A DNA stretch of 17,172 nucleotides. Source: DSOT01 sp052386775 (GTDB taxonomy: Bacteria; Pseudomonadota; Gammaproteobacteria; Burkholderiales; SG8-41). The notes under the pieces are model-generated. The model saw only the letters and a list, made by a program, of their open reading frames with translations, made no database searches and was not told the origin of the DNA. Position 1 is the first letter of the stretch. Every line of letters starts with the position of its first letter. A program made the translations under genes and the position numbers. The stretch spans positions 1-17,172 of the forward strand of contig JBQTJV010000164.1 of assembly GCA_052386775.1 (NCBI GenBank), read 5' to 3'. Positions 1 to 6,741 of this stretch are shown here, in pieces.

Positions 1-107
1 GCGACGTCGGCGCCCGCTTCGGCGAGCGCGAGCGCGATCGCCTTGCCAATGCCGCGTGAAGCGCCGGTCACAAGGGCGATGCGATTCGTGAGCGTCGGGG
101 AGGCCAT
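1..107 (-). CDS. Short-chain dehydrogenase/reductase (SDR), N-terminal fragment
   Basis: This is the first 35 codons of a gene that reads leftward off the window edge. The N-terminus has a short leader, a beta strand (IALVTG) and the Rossmann motif TGASRGIG at residues 14-21, then an alanine-rich helix. That glycine pattern (TGxxxGxG) is the NAD(P)-binding signature of classical SDR enzymes, which oxidise or reduce hydroxyl and keto groups in the cytoplasm. The catalytic Ser-Tyr-Lys residues lie outside the window, so the substrate is unknown; a 3-oxoacyl-ACP-reductase-like or hydroxyacid dehydrogenase is typical of such sequences. The ATG is 40 bases after the stop of the RidA-family gene on the same strand, with only a weak AAGAAA-like ribosome site, so it is probably the fourth or later gene of the operon starting at 2768. 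Confidence 0.88.
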   Translation of the reverse strand, partial: MASPTLTNRIALVTGASRGIGKAIALALAEAGADV

Positions 108-147
108 GGTGTGTTTCTTGACTGTGATCTCGCGTGATCAAGAGCCG

Positions 148-605
148 CTAGGCGCGGACCTGCAGCACCATCTCGACTTCGACCGCGATCTGGTTCGGCA
201 GCATCACCATGCCGACGGCGGAGCGTGCGCCACGCCCCCGTTCCGCGCCGAAGACTTCGACGAGCAGATCCGAAAAGCCATTGATCACCTTGGGCGTTTC
301 GTTGGCGTGGCGTTCACCATGCCGAGGACCTTCACCACGCGTTCGACCCGGTCCAGCGATCCGATCACCGAGCGGATGTTCGCGAGCATGTTGAGGCCCA
401 CCACGCGCGCCGCCTCGTAGCCTTCCTCGGTGGTGAGATCGGCGCCGAGCTTGCCGGTAATCGCGCGGCCGTCGGTGCGCCGCGGCCCGCAGCCCGACAT
501 GAACAGCAGATCACCGACCTTCACCCCGGCGACGTAGTTGCCCGCCGGCTTGGGCACCGGCGGCAGTTCGATATTCAGTTCCTTCAATTTCGCTTCTGCG
601 CTCAC
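148..605 (-). pseudogene. RidA/YjgF-family protein (UK114-like subfamily), frameshifted
   Basis: The RidA family includes enamine/imine deaminases that hydrolyse reactive intermediates, and relatives with other ligand roles. The gene starts at a GTG (603-605) preceded by a strong AAAGGAGA ribosome site. The first frame gives a normal N-terminus (LPPVPKPAGNYV, LLFMSGCGP, a helix ending VLGMVNATP) and stops at 285 after about 106 residues. The rest of the family sequence continues without interruption in another frame from about 303 down to a TAG at 148-150: NETPKVINGFSDLLVEVFG, then RSAVGMVMLPNQIAVEVEM. Restoring 7 bases at about 303/304 would give about 154 residues, the usual length. The reading is therefore one gene with a small deletion, either a real recent inactivation or an assembly error. 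It lies 36 bases after the PPC gene and 40 before the SDR gene. The homology is clear; the loss of function is not proven. Confidence 0.85.
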
Positions 606-641
606 GATCGTCTCCTTTGAATCGGTGATCCGCCAGGGAGG

Positions 642-1166
642 TCAGCGTTGCTTTCTGATCCGCGTGGCCGCGACGTGCAGGCTGTCCTGTGCGGCGGCGG
701 CATTAGGCTTGGGATAGGCCCGTACGCTCTGGAGGAGTCTTTGGCCCGTCGTCGCATCCACCAGCCGCGCAAGCTTGACGCCGGTGACGCGCATCAGCGC
801 GATCTCGGCGAGACTCAGCACGCGGCAGCCGCGCTCGAGATGGCCGCCGAACGCCTGGTTGCGATCCGAGAGCACGAGATGGCAGTGCACATGGTAGTCC
901 GCGATGACGCCGCTCATGGCCAGGATCTCGACGCCGCGTGGGCGCGTGCGCTGGTAGAACTTGCGCGGCGGAAACGACGCTCCGACCGCACCGCTTACCG
1001 CGATATCAGTGAGGCTCCCGAAACCGGTCAGGATCAGCCCGTCGCGGATCCGGCGCTGCCTGCAGATCTCCTGAATCGATTCCATGAGCAGTTCGCCGTA
1101 TGCGAGCCGCACGACGACGATCTCGCCGGCGCGCGCCCCACCTGCCACCATTCTTTTAGCCGCCAT
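642..1166 (-). CDS. PPC/DUF296 domain protein
   Basis: This 174-residue protein is essentially a single PPC (plants and prokaryotes conserved, DUF296) domain. The marker stretch is residues 91-113: YHVHCH (histidines 92, 94 and 96), then a GGHL loop with His109 and the following ERGC. In the family these histidines are arranged as a metal site in a trimeric fold. Plant members carry an AT-hook and bind DNA; I see no AT-hook here, so a small-molecule or metal-dependent role is as likely as DNA binding. There is no signal peptide or membrane segment, so it is presumably cytoplasmic. The ATG at 1166 has a GGAG ribosome site about 8 bases upstream. It lies 54 bases downstream of the ThDP enzyme and 36 upstream of the RidA gene, all on the minus strand, so it probably belongs to the same catabolic operon. 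The exact function is unknown. Confidence 0.85.
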   Translation of the reverse strand: MAAKRMVAGGARAGEIVVVRLAYGELLMESIQEICRQRRIRDGLILTGFGSLTDIAVSGAVGASFPPRKFYQRTRPRGVEILAMSGVIADYHVHCHLVLSDRNQAFGGHLERGCRVLSLAEIALMRVTGVKLARLVDATTGQRLLQSVRAYPKPNAAAAQDSLHVAATRIRKQR

Positions 1167-1220
1167 TGCCGTGCTCCATGGATTTCCCCCTCGTCCCGGG
1201 CCGTGACCGGCCCCGTCCTG

Positions 1221-2768
1221 TCAAAAAACCAGTTCGATCAGATACGGACCGCGCTGGCCGAATGCATTCCTGAGTTGCTGCGCGAATTCATCGAGCGTGG
1301 CGGCGCGGGCACTTTCCACGCCGAGCCCGCGCGCCAACGACACCCAATCGAGGTGCGGGCGATCGAGCGTGAGCATGTCGGCAGCCCGCTGACCGGGCGT
1401 GCCCGCGCCCATGTTTCGCAGCTCCGTGTGCAGGATCTGATACGAGCGGTTCGCCAGGACGATGGCCGTCACGTCGAGTTTTTCGCGCGCCATGGTCCAC
1501 AGCGCCTGCACCGTATACATGCCGCTGCCGTCGCCTTCCAGCGCCACCACTTTCCTTTCGGGCGCGCCGATCGCCGCCCCGGTCGCAGCAGGCAGCGCCC
1601 AGCCGATGGAGCCGCCCATGATGTTGAGCCAGTCGTGTGGCGCTGCACTCGCCATTGCCGTGCCGAAATTTCTTCCCGTGGTCACCGACTCATCGATGAC
1701 CACGGCGTCTTCCGGCAAGAGTGCAGCGAGCGCGGCCGCGATGCCGTCCGGCGTGACCGCGCCTGTCGGCAGCGCGGGGCGACGCAGGTCGTTCACGTGC
1801 GCAGGCGTGGCATGCGCGGCACCAACCTCCTCCGCCAAAGCGGAAAGCGCAGCCGCAAGATCGTCCTCCACGCCGGCGAGTTTCGTGACGGTGCAGCCCT
1901 CGGGGGAAAGCACGCTGGGCTTCCCCGGATAAGCGAAGAACGATACCGGGACTTTCGCACCGACCAGCACGAGTTGGCGTACATCCTTCAGCACGGCGAG
2001 CGCCTGGTCGACCGGATACGGCAGGCGATCCACGCGCACGCGCCCTGCGCCGCCTTCCACGCGCGCGTTGTTGTACTCGGACATGAGACGGCACCCGGTC
2101 TTGGCAGCGATGCGCCCCGCGTCCTCGAGCGCGCCGCCACGCAACGCCGCCCCGCCCAGGAACAGCATGGCGGGTTCACCGCCCCTTAGTGCGCGCGCGG
2201 CATCCGCCACGGCACTGGCAGGGATTTTCTTTCGCGGCGGCGCCGGCTCGGCGCGCGCCGGCGCTTCGGCCTCGCCCCACGCCGTATCGGCCGGTGCGAT
2301 CAGGGTCGCGATATGCCCGGGCGGATTGCGCGCCTGCTGGATCGCGGCGGCACAATCGGCGGCGAGCGTCCGTGCGCTGCTCGCGGTGTGCACCCAATGC
2401 GACACCGGGCGCGCAATGCCGGCGATGTCCGCGGTGAGCGGTGCGTCGTGCCTGAGATGGTACGTTGCATGCTCGCCGACGATGTTGACGATGCCCGAGC
2501 GCGCTTTCTTCGCGTTGTGCAGGTTCGCCAGACCGTTACCGAGACCGGGCCCGAGATGGAGCAGCGTGCACGCGGGTCGGCCCGTCATCCGGAAGTAGCC
2601 GTCCGCCGCGCCGGTGACGACGCCCTCGAACAGTCCGAGCACGCAGCGCATGCCCTCGACCTTGTCGAGCGCGGCGACGAAATGCATCTCGGAGGTTCCG
2701 GGATTGGTAAAGCAGACGTTCACGCCGTTTGCGACGAGCGTGCGCACGAGGGTCTGCGCGCCGTTCAT
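1221..2768 (-). CDS. Thiamine-diphosphate-dependent enzyme, acetolactate synthase large-subunit-like
   Basis: This 515-residue enzyme has the three-domain ThDP decarboxylase/acetolactate synthase plan. The N-terminal pyrimidine-binding domain has NPGTSE (residues 22-27) and the catalytic glutamate Glu48 in GLFEGVVTGAADGY. The C-terminal diphosphate/Mg-binding motif starts with GDGS at 412-415 and ends with Asn440 in LANRSY. Such proteins act on 2-oxo acids by decarboxylation or carboligation in the cytoplasm; many are annotated acetolactate synthase, but no regulatory small-subunit gene is adjacent, so a catabolic decarboxylase is plausible. The ATG at 2768 is preferred over longer in-frame starts (to 2882) because the added 38 residues are arginine-rich and unconserved and would overlap the promoter of the divergent gene; GGAG lies about 10 bases upstream. 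It leads the operon with the PPC, RidA and SDR genes. Family confident, substrate not. Confidence 0.9.
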   Translation of the reverse strand: MNGAQTLVRTLVANGVNVCFTNPGTSEMHFVAALDKVEGMRCVLGLFEGVVTGAADGYFRMTGRPACTLLHLGPGLGNGLANLHNAKKARSGIVNIVGEHATYHLRHDAPLTADIAGIARPVSHWVHTASSARTLAADCAAAIQQARNPPGHIATLIAPADTAWGEAEAPARAEPAPPRKKIPASAVADAARALRGGEPAMLFLGGAALRGGALEDAGRIAAKTGCRLMSEYNNARVEGGAGRVRVDRLPYPVDQALAVLKDVRQLVLVGAKVPVSFFAYPGKPSVLSPEGCTVTKLAGVEDDLAAALSALAEEVGAAHATPAHVNDLRRPALPTGAVTPDGIAAALAALLPEDAVVIDESVTTGRNFGTAMASAAPHDWLNIMGGSIGWALPAATGAAIGAPERKVVALEGDGSGMYTVQALWTMAREKLDVTAIVLANRSYQILHTELRNMGAGTPGQRAADMLTLDRPHLDWVSLARGLGVESARAATLDEFAQQLRNAFGQRGPYLIELVF

Positions 2769-2840
2769 GGGCCTTGTACTCCGGGCAGATGGATGACCGA
2801 AGGTTACCGCTTTCACGGCCGGCGCGGTAGCGGTGCGGGC

Positions 2841-2869
2841 TTGGCGAGCCGCGTGCGGCCGACTATGAT
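2841..2869 (+). promoter_or_regulatory. Sigma70-like promoter for the tandem Bug receptors
   Basis: TTGGCG (2841-2846) and TATGAT (2864-2869) are separated by exactly 17 bases in the 137-bp gap between divergent genes. Transcription would begin around 2876, leaving a leader of about 30 bases before the ATG at 2906. The match is 4 of 6 for the -35 and 5 of 6 for the -10. It is predicted from sequence only. Confidence 0.6.
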
Positions 2870-2882
2870 GCGCCACGCGCAT
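2868..2882. promoter_or_regulatory. Perfect 6-bp inverted repeat at the predicted transcription start (possible operator)
   Basis: ATGCGC-CAC-GCGCAT is a perfect inverted repeat with a 3-base centre. It overlaps the last bases of the predicted -10 box and the start point, where a repressor would block initiation; it could also form a small hairpin in the leader. No regulator gene is adjacent, so the binding protein cannot be named. Confidence 0.4.
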
Positions 2883-2905
2883 GACGCGTTGCGGAGGAGT
2901 CGCTC

Positions 2906-3889
2906 ATGAAGTTCGCGTGGTATCGCCTGGCCATCGTGCTGGCGCTTGCACCGGGCAGCGGCGCGGCGCAGGGATGGACGCCGCAGAAAAACGTCGAGAT
3001 CGTCGCCGGTTCCGCGCCCGGCGGCAGCAACGACAAGACGGCGCGCGCCATGGAACGCATCCTTGGCGCGCAGAAGCTGGTTCCCACGACGCTCACGATC
3101 ATCAACCGACCCGGCGGCGGCGGCAGCATCGCCTACACCTACGTCGCGCAGCGCGCCGGCGATCCCCACTATCTCGCCATCGGCAGCAGCAACCTGCTGA
3201 GCAACCACATCGTCGGCTCGAGCACGCTGACCCATCACGATTTCACGTCGATCGCGCAGCTCTACGAAGACTACGCCGTGTTCGCGGTGCGGACCGAGTC
3301 TCCGCTCAAGACCGGCAAGGATCTCGCCGACCGGCTGCGCAAGGATCCGGGCAAGGTGGTCATCGGCTTCGCCAACACCTTCGGCGGCAGCCGTCACGTC
3401 GCAGCCGGGCTGCTGGTGAAAGCAGTGGGGAGCAACGTGCGCGATCTGAAACCGGTCGTCTACAAGGGCTCGGCCGAGGCCATCACCAATCTGCTGGGCG
3501 GTCATATCGAAGTAGTGGTGGTGGGCGCGGCGAACACCGTCGCGCACGTCGGGGCGGGCAGCATGCGCGTGATCGGCGTCGCCGGTCCGCAGCGCTTTAC
3601 GAGCGGCGTGCTCGCCACGGCGCCGACCTGGCGGGAGCAGGGCATCGACGTGGTCTACGGCAACTGGCGTGCGATCTACGGCCCGAAAGGCCTTACATCG
3701 GCGCAAGTTCGGTACTGGGAGGAGGCGCTGCGCAAAATGTCCGAGACCACCGAGTGGCGCGCCGATCTCGAGAAGAATTACTGGACGCCGGTATTCGTGG
3801 TGGGCAATGAGCTGCGCGCGGAAATCGAGCGCGAGCTGGCGTATCTCAGGAGCGTGCTCGCCGAACTCGGGCTCGCCAAACAGCAGTGA
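2906..3889 (+). CDS. Bug/TctC-family periplasmic receptor, divergent subtype
   Basis: The 327-residue product has an N-terminal signal peptide (hydrophobic core LAIVLALAPG, likely cleavage near GSGAAQ, about residue 21). The mature part shows the Bug signatures: a PGG loop followed by Asp and Ala-Arg (APGGSNDKTAR), the INRPGGGG loop, and YKGSAEAITNLLGGHIEVV, which matches the YKG...DLL.G.V segment of the family. Bug proteins bind carboxylates and related ligands in the periplasm and hand them to TctAB-type transporters, none of which is encoded here. The mature N-terminus (GWTPQKNVEIVAGS) departs from the usual YP.KPIR.IVPF, placing it in a divergent branch. A GGAGGAG ribosome site sits just before the ATG. 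It is followed after 13 bases by a second Bug gene, so the two are probably co-transcribed from the promoter at 2841. The ligand is unknown. Confidence 0.9.
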   Translation: MKFAWYRLAIVLALAPGSGAAQGWTPQKNVEIVAGSAPGGSNDKTARAMERILGAQKLVPTTLTIINRPGGGGSIAYTYVAQRAGDPHYLAIGSSNLLSNHIVGSSTLTHHDFTSIAQLYEDYAVFAVRTESPLKTGKDLADRLRKDPGKVVIGFANTFGGSRHVAAGLLVKAVGSNVRDLKPVVYKGSAEAITNLLGGHIEVVVVGAANTVAHVGAGSMRVIGVAGPQRFTSGVLATAPTWREQGIDVVYGNWRAIYGPKGLTSAQVRYWEEALRKMSETTEWRADLEKNYWTPVFVVGNELRAEIERELAYLRSVLAELGLAKQQ

Positions 3890-3902
3890 GGAGAACGAGG
3901 CG

Positions 3903-4865
3903 ATGAAATCAGCGCGCTGGCTGGGTTTCGTACTGCTATGGGCCATCTCCCCGGCGTTGGCCGCGCAGTCCTATCCGACGAAACCGGTGCGGCTGGTGAT
4001 CCCCTATCCGCCCGGCGGGCCGACGGACTTCGTCGGCCGCCTCGTAGGTCAAAAGCTTTCGCCGCTCCTCGGCCAGCAGGTGGTGGTCGACAACCGCCCC
4101 GGCGCCGGCACCATCATCGGCAGCGAGATCGTCCTGCGCGCCGCGCCGGACGGCTACACGCTGCTGTTCGGCACCGGCGGCGGCACGTTTCTCGCGCCGT
4201 TGATGCTGCCCAAGGTGCCGTACGATCCGCACCGCGATTTCGCGCCGGTGGCGATGCTGGTGCAGAGCCCGCAGGTTCTGGTCGTGCACCCCTCGGTTGC
4301 CGCAAAATCGGTGACCGAACTCATCGCGCTGGCGAAATCGAAGCCCGGGGTACTCAACTTCGCCTCCGTGGGAACCGGCACCTCGCCGCACCTCGGCGGC
4401 GAACTGTTCCAGGCGCTGACCGGTACCAAACTGGTGCACGTGCCCTACAAGGGGACGGCGCCGGCGATGACCGATCTCATCTCGGGACAGGTGCAGGTCA
4501 TGTTCACCAGCATGCCGACGGTGCTGGCGCATGTGAAGGCGGGGCGGCTGCGGCTGCTCGGCACCGGCGGCAACAAGCGCTCTGCGGTGATTCCCGACAC
4601 GCCGCCGATCGCGGAGACGGTGCCGGGATTCGAACTCATCACCTGGTACGGCGTGTTTGCGCCTGCGGCAACGCCGGCGGCGATCATCAAGCGGCTCAAT
4701 GCGGATATCGCGCGGGTGCTCAACGACGCGGAAAGCCGCGAGCGGCTCGGCGGTCAGGGCCTCGAGCCTGTCGTCATGACAACCGAAGAATTGAATCGCT
4801 ATACCACGCAGGATTCGAGCCGCTGGGCGAGGCTCATCAAGTCCGCCGGCATCAAGCAGAACTGA
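3903..4865 (+). CDS. Bug/TctC-family periplasmic receptor
   Basis: This 320-residue classical Bug protein has a signal peptide ending near SPALA-AQ and a mature start SYPTKPVRLVIPYPPGG. The ligand-loop pattern PPGGPTDFVGR, VDNRPGAGTIIGSE, APDGYTLLFG, the YDPHRDFAPV segment and VPYKGTAPAMTDLISGQV are all textbook for the family. It is expected to bind a small carboxylate in the periplasm. The ATG at 3903 is chosen because it begins the signal peptide and follows an AGGAG ribosome site by about 10 bases; in-frame extension upstream would run into the preceding Bug gene. It sits 13 bases after that gene but differs strongly from it, so the pair is not a recent duplication. It ends just before a double-hairpin repeat that may end the transcript. 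TctA/TctB partners are absent from the window. Confidence 0.93.
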   Translation: MKSARWLGFVLLWAISPALAAQSYPTKPVRLVIPYPPGGPTDFVGRLVGQKLSPLLGQQVVVDNRPGAGTIIGSEIVLRAAPDGYTLLFGTGGGTFLAPLMLPKVPYDPHRDFAPVAMLVQSPQVLVVHPSVAAKSVTELIALAKSKPGVLNFASVGTGTSPHLGGELFQALTGTKLVHVPYKGTAPAMTDLISGQVQVMFTSMPTVLAHVKAGRLRLLGTGGNKRSAVIPDTPPIAETVPGFELITWYGVFAPAATPAAIIKRLNADIARVLNDAESRERLGGQGLEPVVMTTEELNRYTTQDSSRWARLIKSAGIKQN

Positions 4866-4880
4866 GAGGAAAAAACGACT

Positions 4881-4956
4881 CGTCACACCGGCGAAAGCCG
4901 GTGTCCAGAAAATCGAATCGGCGCCTCACTGGAGGCCGGCTTGGGCCGGCATGACG
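4881..4956. repeat. 76-bp double-hairpin palindromic element (REP/MITE-like)
   Basis: The element has 28-base ends, 4881-4908 and 4929-4956, that are imperfect inverted repeats of each other (pattern CGTCA.-CCGGC-..AAGCCGG-.-TCCAG). Each end is itself a hairpin: ACACCGGC-GAAA-GCCGGTGT at 4885-4904 (8-bp perfect stem, GAAA loop) and GCCGGC-TTGG-GCCGGC at 4935-4950. It lies between the convergent Bug and aldolase genes and may also terminate both transcripts. Elements of the form CGTCA...TCCAG with a GAAAGC-type loop are known as dispersed intergenic repeats in several proteobacteria; whether this one is multicopy cannot be seen in one window. Confidence 0.7.
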
Positions 4957-4988
4957 ATTGTGATTTCGGCGCATTTCTCAATGCGCTG

Positions 4989-5750
4989 CTATCCTCGGGC
5001 GTTCTTCAGGTACGCCTTTGCGCTGCCCGACAGCAGCCGCGGCAGATGGGTATAGATATAGCGCACGCCCTTGTCGATCGTCTCGCGCACGTTCTCCGCC
5101 GTGGCCGGCGTGCCCGGCGTGCGGCGGGCCGCAACCATCTTGCGAAAGCTCGATTCGATCGCCTCCGCCACCGGCGGCGCCTTTGGATTGCCGGGATAGC
5201 CCATCGACTGTGACAAGTCCGAAGGCCCGATGAAAAAGACGTCGATGTCATCGACTTTCAACAATTCGTCGATATTCTCGATCGCTTCCCGGTCTTCGAG
5301 CTGGATCGCGATCAGCGTTGCCTCATTCGCAGCCTTTACGTAATCGGCCAGCGTGCCGTGCGAGTCGTACACCGCCGCCCGCGTGCCGGCCGCGAGCCCG
5401 CGCTTTCCTGCCGGGTGATACTTGACCGCGGCGAGCACTTCGCGCGCCTCCGCCGCGGTATTCACGTGCGGCACCTGCACGCCCATTACGCCGCGGTCGA
5501 GCACCTGCAGGATGTGCTCGGCGCTGCGCGTCACCGGACGCGCGATCGCCGTGATGCCGCTCGCCTCGGCGGCCATCGCCATCAGCTCGACGCTTTCCAG
5601 CGTCAGCGTGCCGTGCTCGCAATCGAGCAGCACCCAGTCGAATCCCGCCGCCGCCACCATCTCCACGATCTGCGGGGAGGGAATCATCACCGAGACGCCG
5701 AACACCGGCTTGCCGGCTTTGAGTTTTTCCTTCATCCGGTTCTGTTTCAT
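4989..5750 (-). CDS. HpcH/HpaI-family class II aldolase
   Basis: This 253-residue protein matches the HpcH/HpaI aldolase family (4-hydroxy-2-oxoheptanedioate, 2-keto-3-deoxy-rhamnonate and related aldolases), which uses a divalent metal to cleave 2-oxo-4-hydroxy acids to pyruvate plus an aldehyde. The expected catalytic residues are visible: His46 in DCEHG, Arg71 in IARP, Glu152 in IQLED and Asp178 in GPSDLS. Length is normal and there is no export signal. The ATG at 5750 follows the stop of the upstream dehydrogenase gene by only 5 bases, with GGAG about 10 bases upstream, so the two enzymes are translated from one message. The pair aldolase plus beta-hydroxyacid-type dehydrogenase suggests breakdown of a hydroxy or oxo acid. 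The specific substrate cannot be assigned. Confidence 0.92.
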   Translation of the reverse strand: MKQNRMKEKLKAGKPVFGVSVMIPSPQIVEMVAAAGFDWVLLDCEHGTLTLESVELMAMAAEASGITAIARPVTRSAEHILQVLDRGVMGVQVPHVNTAAEAREVLAAVKYHPAGKRGLAAGTRAAVYDSHGTLADYVKAANEATLIAIQLEDREAIENIDELLKVDDIDVFFIGPSDLSQSMGYPGNPKAPPVAEAIESSFRKMVAARRTPGTPATAENVRETIDKGVRYIYTHLPRLLSGSAKAYLKNARG

Positions 5751-5755
5751 GCTGC

Positions 5756-6646
5756 CTACTCCGCCTTTCCGCTGTGCAAACGCTCGTTGAAAAACCGCAC
5801 CACGTCGTCCAGGTTCTGCGGCACCGTGCCGAATCGGTCCTGCAGGCCCAAGTCTCCCGAACGCGCGAAGAAATCCACCGTCGCCTGCGTCATCGTCGGG
5901 TCGATGCCGAGCTGGCGCAGGACGTTCACGACCTGCTTCATCTCGCTATGACGGCGCGCATGCGCGGTGGCATGAGTGCGCACCCAGTTCGACGCGGTCT
6001 TCTCGAAAGGGTGATTGGTGAACAGCTCCGTTACTTCGCGCCACAGGTCGGCCCGGATGCCGGCACGCTCGCCCGCGGTCAAAAATTCGATCAGGAGCGC
6101 TTCGAGCCCTTTCGAGAACACGCTGCGCAGATTCTTGAACATCGACGCCTTGCCGATCTCCTCGCTGTAGAAGCGGGCGTTGAGCCCCATCCCGCCCGCG
6201 AGATCGCGCTCGGCGCGCCGCGCGTGCGGACCGCCGAGCAGAATCTCGGTCCTGGCACCGGTGACACCCACGGCGCCCAGGACGGCGCCTTCCACGAAGG
6301 CTGCGCCCGACGGCGTCACGATGCGCTCGATGTCCGATTTGAGCGCGGGCTCGGTTGCGTTGAAGTCGACATAGGTCTGACCGGCACGCAGATGCGGAAC
6401 ACAACGCTGTGCCGCCTCCTGCGCCACGCTCGTCGTCACCGTGGACAGGATGTACGCCGCCTTGCCGATCGCCTCGGGCAGCAGGCAGAAGTCGATCTTC
6501 GTCCCGGCGGCACGCGCTTCGAGGCGCCCGGCCCCGCCCGGCTGGTCGAGCAGCACATCGTAGGCCGCGACCTCGATGCCGCGGGCTGCGAGCGCGGCGG
6601 AAAATGCGGCCGCTACTTCGCCGTAGCCGATGAAAGCCACGCGCAT
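5756..6646 (-). CDS. NAD(P)-dependent beta-hydroxyacid-dehydrogenase-like protein with DUF1932 domain
   Basis: The 296-residue protein begins with a Rossmann motif (VAFIGYGEVAAAF, glycines at 7 and 9), continues through a central region typical of 6-phosphogluconate/3-hydroxyisobutyrate dehydrogenase relatives (STVTTSVAQ at 68-76, VDFNATEP at 93-100), and ends with a helical DUF1932-type domain from about residue 165, beginning near MFKNLRSVFSKGLEALLIE. Lys171 in that stretch is the likely counterpart of the catalytic lysine. It probably oxidises a hydroxy acid with NAD(P). The ATG at 6646 is chosen because the GxG motif starts there; the in-frame extension to 6877 is arginine-rich and unconserved and would overlap the divergent Bug gene. 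The ribosome site is weak (GGAAA). A TTTACC, 18-base spacer, TATCGT pair on this strand (roughly 6676-6708) could be its promoter. It is followed after 5 bases by the aldolase gene. Confidence 0.88.
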   Translation of the reverse strand: MRVAFIGYGEVAAAFSAALAARGIEVAAYDVLLDQPGGAGRLEARAAGTKIDFCLLPEAIGKAAYILSTVTTSVAQEAAQRCVPHLRAGQTYVDFNATEPALKSDIERIVTPSGAAFVEGAVLGAVGVTGARTEILLGGPHARRAERDLAGGMGLNARFYSEEIGKASMFKNLRSVFSKGLEALLIEFLTAGERAGIRADLWREVTELFTNHPFEKTASNWVRTHATAHARRHSEMKQVVNVLRQLGIDPTMTQATVDFFARSGDLGLQDRFGTVPQNLDDVVRFFNERLHSGKAE

Positions 6647-6674
6647 TGTCAATTTCCACTCGTGTTGGTAAGGT
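6646..6674 (+). promoter_or_regulatory. Possible promoter of the third Bug receptor
   Basis: TTGTCA (6646-6651) and TAAGGT (6669-6674) are 17 bases apart in the 95-bp divergent gap. The -35 is a good match (5 of 6) and the -10 is poor (3 of 6), and the element overlaps the start codon of the opposite gene, so this is a weak prediction. Confidence 0.3.
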
Positions 6675-6741
6675 GGCGACGATATCCGATTTCGCGCGCG
6701 CAGGTAAAGCCGCACGCCCGCATCCAACAAAGGGGAAAGAC

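Noticed and set aside
648..2189. Open frame of 513 codons on the plus strand over the PPC and ThDP genes
   Set aside because: Arginine- and histidine-rich, no recognisable fold, and it opposes two well-supported genes.
2769..2882. N-terminal extension of the first ThDP enzyme
   Set aside because: The added residues are unconserved and basic and would span the divergent promoter; the ATG at 2768 has a ribosome site and begins the family domain.
2813..3946. Open frame of 377 codons antisense to the first Bug gene
   Set aside because: Low-complexity Arg/Ala/His content typical of an antisense shadow.
4881..4956. CRISPR-like repeat
   Set aside because: Only two inverted copies of one unit with no spacers; structure fits a REP doublet.
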